Positions 35,601-46,200 of a stretch of DNA of 64,000 bases are shown here, piece by piece. The DNA comes from Xestospongia muta (Eukaryota > Porifera > Demospongiae > Haplosclerida > Petrosiidae). The position numbers and the translations under genes are program-made. The stretch is from positions 6,032,920-6,096,919 of the forward strand of contig OY848923.1 of the NCBI GenBank assembly GCA_963693285.1, read 5' to 3'. Below the pieces are notes generated by a model, which saw nothing but the letters and a program-made list of their open reading frames with translations, did not search any database and was not told the DNA's origin. Positions within the stretch are counted from its first letter, which is position 1. Each line of letters opens with the position of its first letter.

Positions 35601-38600
35601 TTCATTTATTTATTTAATCATTCATCCATTCCTTCATTCATTTATCCATCCTTTCATTCCATGTATCCTTCTGTCAAACTGTCCATCCATCCTTTCATTA
35701 GTCCATACATGGCATTCATCTATCCATCCATCCATCTTACCTTGTTCAGTTTCTAGTTCTAGTAGTCTCTCTTGAAGACTTTTTATGTTTTCCTGTGCTA
35801 CTAGCAGTTCCTTATGATAGTTAGATTGAAGTTCTTTCTCTTGTGAACTTTCTTCCCTCTCATCTTCTTCTGATTTCTTCTGCAGTTTTCTCACATCATA
35901 TACTGCCTTGATAACACTTAGTGCATTAGAGTCTAGTACAAACCCTACTGACCATTGACCATCATTGAGGACTATATGAGAGAACACAACAGTACTAATG
36001 TCAGTATACAATGTAGTACTATTAGTGTAACATATATGATAATAATAAGACTATACTATGTAGTACATAACAAGGTCACCTGTTATATAACAGTACATGT
36101 ATTATACACTACATGTAACATTACCTATACTTACATGATGTACATACAATAGTAACTAAAACATATACACAATACTATACATGTAGTCACAAATGTATAC
36201 ACACAATGTTAGTAATACTACTAGTTTGATGTAGACTGGACTGAATGTACACACAATAAAGGAAATATTAGTGGTTATCATTAAATGAGTACTTACTACA
36301 TCAAATATCTATAACTTATGGGAGTTAAATATATGTGGTCATTAGGTAATACATTTCTATTTGTATACATTCAACAGAACTATTATAACTATATGTGTAT
36401 ATATATGTATGTAGTTCTTATGATATATAATATCAAGTCAACATTGACCACACCTACTAACAGTACTACAGAGGTAAAATTCAAAGGAGAAGGTCATAAT
36501 TTGTAATATATTACCATATGATAATAACCTCTACCACACCCCTTAATAACCTATACAATATCCATTGTGTCTTATGTTACATGTAGTCAATGTAATATCT
36601 ATATTGTCTGTGTAATAACTTACTTACCTAGTTCAATTAACATTGTTCTATTGGGATCTCTGACATCTGCTCCATTATGCTGTAGTGCACCTCCTACAAC
36701 TACTAGCCATACACAATATGGTCCCATGATAAATGTTGATAGAGAGTGGCCTTCTCTCTCAGTGACAGAGTCAGGTAGATTAATCTGTAGTATGTAGAGA
36801 CATAAATATTATTACATCATTTATATGTGTATACAGATTGGAGAGCTATATTATAGTAATAGTTATTAGTATTATATTAAAATTGACAATTACTTGGTAA
36901 CTTGTTACAAAGAGATATAAATCATCACAAATGTTAACTCACAAAGTAATATAATTTTAATATTACATTCCTAGTGAGCATTGATACATACTAAAAACAG
37001 GTCATAACTATTGGTTCAAGTGAACCCACGTATATATGTCTACAATGTCCTAAGGTCACCTAAGGTTAATCTATAATCTCTACTTATGTAGCCTGTAATT
37101 TTGTACAAAGGTGATAATTATGATAACAATAGAGATAACAACATATTATAGTATATCAGTAGTAAATGGATATGATTTATTATACTTCTAAATATATGGA
37201 CAGTTACATGTACTAACTTAGTAACTATCATTGTACAATAAATTAGAGGTAATATGGTATATTATCAATGACATACCTTTGTCCATGACTTCTCATTAAT
37301 ATCCAGTATCCAACAGTCTTTTATTGTTTTGTGTGTGTTATCCATTCCACCTATCATTACTAGTATAGGTGATATTGATCCAGTGATAATACTAGCAGCA
37401 TGACTCCACCTTTTCTCTGGCCACTGTACTACTAGGTCAGGTTTAGTTATAGTCTGCCAGTGCTAGATAGACAAATGAACTCAACTAACACTCATTATAT
37501 AACATGTTATTAGTCAGTGTATGAATGATAATATAACTTACCACTGTATGGTTGATGATATCCAGTATATAGAGTGTATTAGATGCTGTACCTTTAACTA
37601 GACCACCAAAGATGATTGCTCTTGTATTGTTTACTGCTTCCATAACAAAGCCAGTATTAGGTGGCATACACTGTCCAATAATCTCAGGTATGATCCATTG
37701 ATCTAAAAGGAGAACACACTCATCATTATACTTGTATCATAATAGTAGTTGATAATCCATCATGACAACATGATCAGTAAAATGTATTATTACTACCTAG
37801 CAGTACATGTCAGGTAGTCCTATATTTGTTTGGACCATGTGGAATCTCTCTATATATATTTATTGTATATGTGCACTTTAGTAAATTTAATATATTGTTG
37901 TATGTGACTTTCAAGAACAACAACTGAAATTAAACTACATTCTATAACCACAGACACATATAATAATTAATGACTTTTATTAACCACAATGGGCACAACT
38001 GATAATACTCACTAATTTGCTTCATTCCCTAACATTCTATAGCTATAGTTGTCTATAGATACAGCTGTTAATTATACAATCTTTGTAGCTATAGTCAGTG
38101 TTTTATTCTGAAGTATCTTACAAAACAATTATAAGATAATTTTTTCAATTAATATCTTGTATCAATTATAACAACAATCACATTTCTCTTTATATGTATT
38201 CTAGTATTTTAATAAACTTGAATTACAGACCCAATCTATCAAACTTAGTAATGACCTTTAATAATTACTGTATTATAAACTACAATATAATGTTATGATA
38301 ATAGAATATACTAATATATTATTATTTTAATTTATATGTACTACAGTTATTTAATGTTAGTACTTAATATAACTAGTACAGAGAACATATAATAATACAT
38401 CATATAATAATTATATGTAGTGACACTGACTGTAATAAGTGATATCTGATAGTATAATATGATATATTAATGTTATTACCTGTTGTAAGGTCATAGATAT
38501 TTTGTTCATTAGTAGATATTCTATCATTATGATACTGATAATATTGAGCTTGTGGTAATAGTATAGAGGGTGGGGATCCGATACCTCCAACAACTAAAAG

Positions 38601-39336
38601 ACAATGATGTCCTGCTTGTTCACTTGACATAATACCACCACAGCCTCTCTTCATCACTGTTATACTGTCATCAGTAGGTTGTAGTTGGGTCCAAGTGAGG
38701 GTAGAAATATCTAATTCATTGAGACTGTTATGGTGACACTGGTCGTGATGACACCAACCACCGAAAAAATAAATATTGTTATTTGATGAAGTACACAAGT
38801 ACCCTTTCACCCCTAGAGGGGGACTACTGTTGGTTGGTCTAGAGTTCCATATACCAGAGGTAATGTTGAATATTGCAATCTGTGATGTTAGTCTTCTCTT
38901 CTCGTCATTATTGTGTACTAAAGGTACTTCATTCCCACCCCACAGATACAGGTTATCTCCTATCACTTGAGTGCTATGTTCAACTCTTCCATTAAGTTTG
39001 TATTGTCCTGTAGAGAATGATATGTACCATATCTTGAGATCAGGTTACAGTATAAGGTAATATACCTACAGTATGTCATCACATCTACTACAAGACTTGT
39101 ACAAAGGCTATACTAATTATATACTTGACATATACATCACAAACCTAACCCTTATCTTCTACTATATATTATGATACATGTAGTCCATACATTATACTAG
39201 TCTCACTAGTTAGACACTCACTGTAGAGAAAGAGGGTCTAGTTAGTGAGACTACATAATACCTACAAGTGTAGATATTATACTACTACTAATTAAGATAG
39301 TACATGACATATAGTAACATTACCTGAAGTAGCCAT
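32327..39336 (-). CDS. K3: Kelch-coiled coil-Death-ZU5-UPA-CARD-like gene (complete)
   Basis: Exons: 39324-39336, 38480-39007, 37542-37702, 37277-37462, 36624-36784, 35741-36018, 35433-35510, 35098-35283, 34808-35041, 34147-34293, 33477-34091, 33302-33423, 33103-33255, 32857-33049, 32717-32812, 32327-32658. The summed length (3,483 nt) is a multiple of three and gives about 1,160 residues with no lesion seen. It is the best reference model of the family. The donor after the last Kelch exon is the second of two overlapping GTAAG sites; only that one keeps the frame. It shares a short intergenic region with the divergent P3 locus. Confidence 0.8.
32717..34293 (-). CDS. K3 ZU5 domain and UPA-like region
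   Basis: Linker 34147-34293; ZU5 exon 33477-34091 with GLRINVPHGTVPPGEICEV, SLVSAVYAISVS and PVQLSIQHCV, closing with LSDFSLKAIV and PIKWLLGY. The acidic Ser-rich tail of K1/K5 is replaced by a different sequence (TDIVDEPFLVNTDTQFIL). Then 33302-33423, 33103-33255, 32857-33049 (VPVIRYSITLKGI) and 32717-32812 form the UPA-like region and a Thr/Asp-rich linker. Confidence 0.8.
34808..35041 (-). CDS. K3 first Death-like domain exon
   Basis: A 234-nt exon equivalent to the K1 and K2 copies; the helix 3-5 stretch reads YLLEEWSLQGGTLTQLKEAL. The substitutions relative to K1/K2 lie at exposed positions of that segment. Confidence 0.7.
35098..36018 (-). CDS. K3 coiled-coil module
   Basis: Three exons: 35741-36018 (EEDEREESSQEKELQ and KSLQERLLELETEQ), 35433-35510 (78 nt, VQENDHYIAQLQKKDEIITT) and 35098-35283 (186 nt, HHDLQQLHDLVKDKD with ALQQLKVTSHQL). 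Heptads of Leu/Ile are clear through the last two. The 153-nt exon of K1 is absent. Confidence 0.75.
36624..39336 (-). CDS. K3 Kelch propeller exons (intact)
   Basis: Same exon lengths as K2. Blades: GDNLYLWGG, NNIYFFGGW, HCLLVVGGIG, TRAIIFGG, PILVMIGGMD and CVWLVVVGG. Protein differences from K2 cluster in loops after the blade core (for example PSILLPQAQYYQYHNDRI versus PSIQLPQAQYYKLPYGGV), as expected if the loops carry binding specificity. Introns 37703-38479 and 36785-37276 show no gene. Confidence 0.8.
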
Positions 39337-39661
39337 TTACCAATAAAACGGTCAGTGAAAGAATATCTGGAGGAGTCAGTTACCACACCCTAATTATTGT
39401 TGGGTCAACTTGGGTGGGGCTGATATAGATAGTGTCACATGATCATGATACGACCCACTTCCCTAATTTGTAATTGTTGCTGTTAGTAGAAAGCTAAAAT
39501 CAAGGTAGACTCAGTTTACAATAGGTGAGCGTGTAATGTTGTAAAAGTATTGTATTAATGTCACGATGTGTCTGTATTACTGGATATAAGTACTATAATA
39601 AATTATATATAACTATATACTTGTTCAATGTATCATAACTAACTTAATAGACATACAAATT
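39337..39661. promoter_or_regulatory. Shared intergenic region between K3 and P3
   Basis: About 325 bp separate the K3 start codon from the first plus-strand reading. A block in it (ACCACACCCTAATTATTG, TGTCACATGATCATGAT, AAGGTAGACTCAGTTTACAA, AGGTGAGCGTGTAATGTTGT) is conserved at 51455-51630 upstream of P4, and its first element also lies upstream of K1 (8510-8530). Conservation between copies while neighbouring intron DNA has diverged suggests a bidirectional promoter. No TATA or start site is claimed. Confidence 0.45.
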
Positions 39662-42130
39662 ATGACAGAGTTAAGTCTCAGTAATGCTCTATTAGATGGT
39701 ATAATACTCACACACACTATCCATCCTGATGATGAGGATTATGACAATCATGAACCCACTGAACCAGAGTATCCAGGTCTGGTCTATAGTGATCCTTACA
39801 AAGCATTAAACCAGATAATCCTTTTTAAACCTCCATCAAAGAAACCACCTCCAAGATGTGTTATACAAGATATCCAGAAAATACTCTCAACACCTCTTTG
39901 TAATGAGTTGTAAAGTAGCTCTCTCTGATCTCTCTTCAAAAAGAGAAAGTCACAAAACGAAAGCAGAGTGCATTGGTGTGGGAATTCTCCCGATATCAAC
40001 TTATTAACTGTTATAATGATCATTAGTTGTTGTTGTATAATTAGAAGCACTAGAAGATTCTGGACTATTTAAACCTGAGGCCATAGCTCAACTGAGAAGT
40101 TAAGTAGGACAATCTGACTTTGAAAATTCTATGCGTAAGTAATTATTATAACATTCCATGTATGATTAAAGCTAATATCAATTATTAGTTGTAGTAAATA
40201 AGTAGATAAATACATTGTTTTAATGATTACAAAACTATTGTACAAGTCTTAAGTCAATTTTGTATTTATCATTATAATTATTTTCAGTCAGTTTTATTCT
40301 CTTTTTTCTCTCATAGAACTACCTTCAAAGTTTGAGATGATTCCTGAAGACACTGAAGAGAGAGGACTGACTCCATCAAGCTAACTCCACAACCATCAAC
40401 TGCGATAGCTGCTTCAGGATCCTATGATCATCTCTTTCCATTGACTTTGTCAGCAACCTCCTCCTCCTCTAGTCTCATACGTTTTCTAAAGAGTAAGAAA
40501 ATGACACTGAGGTTACTGAGTAATCTACAACTACAAGTACCTAAGTCTTATAATGAACAAAAACACAAAATAAACTCAGACATTGCTGATCCATACAGAG
40601 AGGTAAGTGATAATATTATAGATCAAGATTTATACATTGAGATAGTTCAGTGTAAAATATGTTGATAAACATATTAACAATATTACTAAGTACATTTATT
40701 ACAGTTTACTACAATACATGTATGTACTTTGTATGTATATAGTCAGGTAAGATTTGTGGTTGGTAATATAAACTTATAATATATATTTGTAAGTTTTCTA
40801 ACCACAGATCACACATACTATTATATGTATATGTATAAGACCTGTATAGTCTAGTAGATAATTTAATGAAATAACCAAGAATGAAATAGATTTAATAGCA
40901 AGATTAATATTGACAATTGTACACTCTAACTTTAACAAACAATTCAATGTAGGTTCATGTGACATACTAAATAATAGTTTGATTATAATTTCAAAAATTG
41001 ACTAAATTGTCTATTTAAAACTTCTACCAATATTTCCTACTATACCATAGTGTCCTTAATATAGAGATGTTACTACAGTATAATTTAGTTTACTGTGACT
41101 GATATAAATGTCCTTAATACACCTTAATATTCAATGTATATGTTGTTATTAACAAATCAATTATTGTACTATTTTGTAGTTGGAGATACTTAAAGTTGAA
41201 GTAAAAGATGTCAAGACAAAGTTAGTTTCCAGTGAGTTCTACAGAGAAAAAGCTAAACTTCAAATAAAGTAAGCTATCATATCTGACAAGTCATGTATCT
41301 TGTTTATTAAACTTATCATAGTAAACATGACAAGATGAGTACACTGTCCTTTATGTAGAAGTTACCATTGTCAATATAGAGGTTATATAATACATCAATT
41401 AAAGTATATATGTAGTGTTTGTAATTACATGTCAAAGCTTTAGATTTAGTTTATATAAGTATTGTAAGTGTCTGTAAGTAGGTGTGTCCTAATAGTAGTT
41501 TGTATAGTGTATGGTTTACACCCTCTAAGTAGATGAATGGATGGATGGATGGCTGAGTATTTCTTTCATCTCTACCAGTTAATTCTGAAGAATTCTGTTG
41601 AACAACATGCTACAGGTAGTGAAGAAGCTCACATGTCTGGGAAGAATCGTTACACAAACACTGCATGTATGTGTATTAACTAGTTATTAAGTAATATTAA
41701 TAGTTTGTTTTCTAGTTGATAGTACTCGAGTGCGTTTGTCAGAAATAGATGGAGTTCTTAATTCAGACTACATCAATGCTAATCACATTAAAGTACATAT
41801 AGTACATGTTATTATAATATATGTTATCTCTTTATATTAGGGTTATGATGATAGTAAGAGATATATAGCTACTCAAGGTAAGTATCTTATATATAATATC
41901 TCTTAATATTGATATTGTATATATTATGTGTGTGTTGTTTAGGTCTTAAGATGGAGACACACTGTGACTTCTGGAGAATGATATGGAAACAAAAGACAGG
42001 CACAATTGTTATGTTAACTAACTTAGAGGAGTTATACAGTAATTACTGACTATCTCTTTCTTTTCCACCCACTCATACCTTCTCACATCTTTGTCTTACT
42101 TTAAATGTATTTACATTATTATTATTGCTA
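39540..42130 (+). pseudogene. P3: receptor-phosphatase locus lacking ectodomain and membrane segment
   Basis: Unrecognised 5' readings come first: 39662-39913 (open, MTELSLSNALLDG...STPLCNEL, ends in its own stop); 40318-40602, with a frame change near 40381; and exon 41181-41270 (a short Lys-rich helix). Then follow phosphatase exons 41579-41666 (NRYTNTA), 41716-41792 (STRVRLSEIDGVLNSDYINA), 41841-41877 (DDSKRYIATQ) and 41943-42031 ([11 protein letters not shown]...VMLTNLEE). The sequence breaks where P4 has an exon start; there is no KCYQYWP exon, no WPD loop and no HC signature. No Ig, FN3 or membrane helix lies between 41280 and 41579. Confidence 0.7.
39662..39913 (+). CDS. Unrecognised 83-residue reading frame at the P3 5' end
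   Basis: Begins ATGACAGAGTTAAGTCTC directly after a stretch shared with P4 (ACATACAAATTATG), so it probably sits in the first exon of the locus. The protein is acidic in the middle (HPDDEDYDNHEPTEPEYPG) and Pro/Lys-rich after (KPPSKKPPPR). P4 diverges from it within a few codons. No known domain; it could be a relic or a small cytoplasmic tail. Confidence 0.35.
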   Translation: MTELSLSNALLDGIILTHTIHPDDEDYDNHEPTEPEYPGLVYSDPYKALNQIILFKPPSKKPPPRCVIQDIQKILSTPLCNEL

Positions 42131-42951
42131 TAGTGGTCAGGTGAGTATTTAAAATAACAAGTATATATGCTATATAATATCATTCAATACTGACTATATA
42201 TTTGTACAAGTGACTTGTGCTATTGATCATGTCACCTACAACTATATACTGTTTACATTGACTTTATTATACTTTCTTGTATATTTTACATGAAGCATAA
42301 TAAAGAGATGAAAATTTCAAAATAAGTAAGTAATATCTATTAACCCTTTATATACGAATTGACACTAGTACATATTTTACAGGCTGTGTTTTTCCTTAGA
42401 TTATTAATTATTTCCTTGAGTGCGGTGGTTCTGAGATAATTTTAGGTGACCTTAAGTAAAAGTACATAGAAAATACTTCATAACAGCTGGATGACTAAAT
42501 CACTACTTAAACCAATCAAGGTGTGCCTAGATAGATGGATGAGTCAATGGATAAATAGATGGATGGATGTTTTTACTCTACCTACAATAAATGTTTGTTT
42601 ATTATCTTAACAGGTGAAAGTCAAGATCAGTCTTGTTCTCAGTGGAACTGGATCACATTATGTATAGCAAATCATTAATTCTATCATATATAACATTTTA
42701 TCTTGTGTACCAGATGATGAGAATATATCAATAGTATTATGGAAGATGACTGAAAGAAACAAAAGGGATCACATAACTGACCAGCAGACACTTTTTTGAG
42801 TATATCTATAATAGGTAGTAATAGAGGAGTTAAAATATTTGAAATTGTTTTGTCAAAACATTTTAAAAATTAAGTCAGTGCAAATACAAATCATTTATTT
42901 CATTGTCATTGTAGAACATTTGAATCAAAAAGCAAGTGTTACTAATAAATG

Positions 42952-43289
42952 TCAATCATCTTTCTCCCTGTAATAATCAAAGTGTTCATCCTGTTTCAGC
43001 CAATTCCTTATCTTCTCTCCAAGGTCTAAATTCTTTCCAAAAATGACACTTTCTACAGATTCTATGATAGTATGCCAGTTCACAGGAGAACACTGTGTTT
43101 GTATCCAATGCTTTATAATTTTGTCTAATTTTACAATGTCATCATCACTGCTCTTCAATCCTTCCACAAATCCATCATCAATATCAAGTGCAAGGGCTAG
43201 CTTTTTATATTCATGTGCATTTTCAGCCAAGAGTTCCTCAACATGTCCTTTGTCAGGTTTCTTGTTGAGAATTTTGCTAATGTCATTTC
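42952..43289 (-). CDS. K4 C-terminal Death-like domain
   Basis: Starts GNDISKILNKKPDKGHVEEL; helices follow as YKKLALALDIDDGFVEGL, DKIIKHWIQTQCSPVNWHTI and IESVESVIFGKNLDLGEKIR, with a stop after YYREKDD. The pattern 'L..lA..L......i..l......d....l...W.......W..ii..L......l...i' is that of Death domains. Copies in K1 and K5 are close relatives. K4 would be a Kelch-stalk-Death adaptor. Confidence 0.75.
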
Positions 43290-46200
43290 CTATAATAGAG
43301 AATACAATATAATATTACATAGTCAGATACTAGTAGAAGACATTAGACTACAGTGGTTTGTTTGTATGTAGATTACATATGCACTTGACAATGTTTGTTT
43401 TAAGACAATAACAGCTATAAATATAACTGTTATTTTAGTAAAGTATTGACTTACCTCTTTTTAAGTCTACTTTTTTAACATGTTTGCTACTACTCATCTC
43501 AGCATTATCTAATAGAAGTATAATGAGTTTAATGTACTAATGTTATCAAAATAAGAAATAACGTCATTAGAGTTTACAAAGCTATCATTAAGTACCTACA
43601 TCTATGATCTAGACAATAAATATTATTACTAACAACCTACCAGTGATTGCCTTTCGTTTGAAAGTTTTGCTTGCTTGTCTGGATGTTGAAGGTGTGGTCA
43701 GCTTTTTAGTATCATCTGTAGGTAAATAGACACATACCTAATATTTACATTAGTGCATTTGTATTTAACTAAATATAATTCATCTATCTATCCATTGACC
43801 CTATATACATACATGTACATACATACACATGTACACTCACTCTGTTGATTAGATTGTAGTGTTGTTATGATCTCATCCTTCTTTTGAAGTTCAGCTATAT
43901 AGCGGTCATTCTCTTGTACTATAGTGAAGTAAGTAACAACACTTAGTGAAATACAGTTTGTTTGTTCAATACATGAACGGGTACATGAATTGACTATCCT
44001 TTGTTTTGTCCATTTATTTATCTAATCATTCTTCCATTCCTTCATTCATTTATCTCTCCTTTCATTCCATCTATCCTTCTATCAAACTGTCCATCCATCC
44101 TTTCATTCATCTTGTCATCCTTTCACTAATCCATATTTGGCATTCATCTATCCATCCATCTAAAATACCTTGTTCAGTTTCTAGTTCTAGTAGTCTCTCT
44201 TGAAGACTCTTTATATTTTGTTGAGCAACTAAGAGATCATGAAGAAGAGTGTCATTATTAACTTGGGCAACTCCTTCCTTGTTTTTTGATTGCAAAGTCT
44301 CTGGATCAAAGTCAATGCCCTCCTTCCTACATCGCTTTCCATTATTAAATCTCTCTATATCTTTGATGACTCTAGAAGGATCTGTTAGTCCATTTGAGTC
44401 TAGTACAAACCCTACTGACCATTGACCATCATTGAGGACTATATGAGAGAACACAACAGTACTAATGTCAGTATACAATGTAGTACTATTAGTATAACAT
44501 ATATGATAGTAATAAGACTATACTATGTAGTACATAACAAGGTCACCTGTTATATAACAGTACATGTATTATACACTACATGTAACATTACCTATACTTA
44601 CATGATGTACATGTAATAATAACTAAAACATATAAACAATACTACACATGTAGTCACAAATGTATACACACAATGTTAGTAATAGTACCAGTTTGATGTA
44701 GACTGGACTGAATGTACACACAATAAAGGAAATATTAGTGGTTATCATTAAATGAGTACTTACTACATCAAATATCTATAACATATGGGAGTTAAATATA
44801 TGTGGTCATTAGGTAATAAATAGTACATTCAACAGAACTATTATAACTATATGTGTATATACATGTATGTAGTTCTTATGATATATAATATCAAGTTAAC
44901 ATTGACCACACCTACTAACAGTACTACAGAGGTAAAATTCAAAGGAGAAGGTCATAATTTGTAATATATTACCATATGATAATAACCTCTACAACACCCC
45001 CTTAATAACTTATGGACGGTTTTCAATTATTGTGTTGCCATGACAACAACGGTGTTCCGCCATGTTGGTAGGCATCCCCACATGAAATGGCATTGACCAA
45101 CAATAGTTCGAGGTCTTCTTTGTTACATGATCATAAACTGAATGATGAAGAAGCAATGGAACTTCGAGAAAACTTATTAAAGAAAACTGTGAAGGAACTT
45201 AGTGCTCTTACAAAAAGTATTTCAGTGAAGCTTGCCTGATCTTCATGTAAAGCTGACATCATTGACAGGCTCTTAGCTATGGCCAAGATTGGAGCTGTTC
45301 GAGACAAATTGTCTGATGACAATACAGCAATTGATTTTACTGGGATAAGCTATATTACCGATGAACTCAGGAATATTTTGAAGCAGCTGCCACTGTTTGA
45401 AAGCATTACAAAATGGAAGAAGGAGCTGAAAGGGATTTTAAAAGATTTTACATTCATGAATTTGCTCATTTACCTGGTTTATGAAAGGGATAATTTTTTT
45501 GACATCCAGTTGCTGAAAGCCTTTAAGTCAAATTCTTTTATGATGGATTTGTGAAGAATATATATTTAAGAGTTATCCAACTCCACCTAATGCAGCTTCA
45601 GCTCCGCCTTTGAGAGTCTTGTACTTTCGTGACTATGTTCACCACAGCCTCACTTGCGAGTCCCCTTTAGAAGTGTTTGCGTCTGTGAATGGGGACAATG
45701 GTGATATCTATTCTGCGAAATGTAATTGTGTGTCTGGGTAACTCGAATTTGTCTCATGCATTTTTACTCTAGCATGATATGTATCTTACTTTTACTATAG
45801 ATTGGGACAGCATACACGATCTCCATCCTTTGACTCCCATGGTGACCCATCAGAATTTATACGAGAAACAAAAGTGAGCCATTGTCTATTGTCTACGACA
45901 GTCTGGATCAGTTAGAAACCAATAAAATCGAATTCCCAAACTTCTAGAGTGGCGTTTGTGGCAGTTTACAACACAACATGTAGTTGGTATGCCTGTTAGT
46001 TGCCTACCAAAATGGCGTGTTTGGTATATTTCCATTTGCTTCTGTGTCATTTGAAAAACGTCCATACAATATCCATCGTGTGTTATGTTAATGTAATCAA
46101 TGTAATATCTCTATAGCGTGTGTGTATGTGTGTGTAATGACTTACTTACCTAGTTCAATCAACATTGTTATATTAGGGTCTGCGACATCTGCACCTATAT

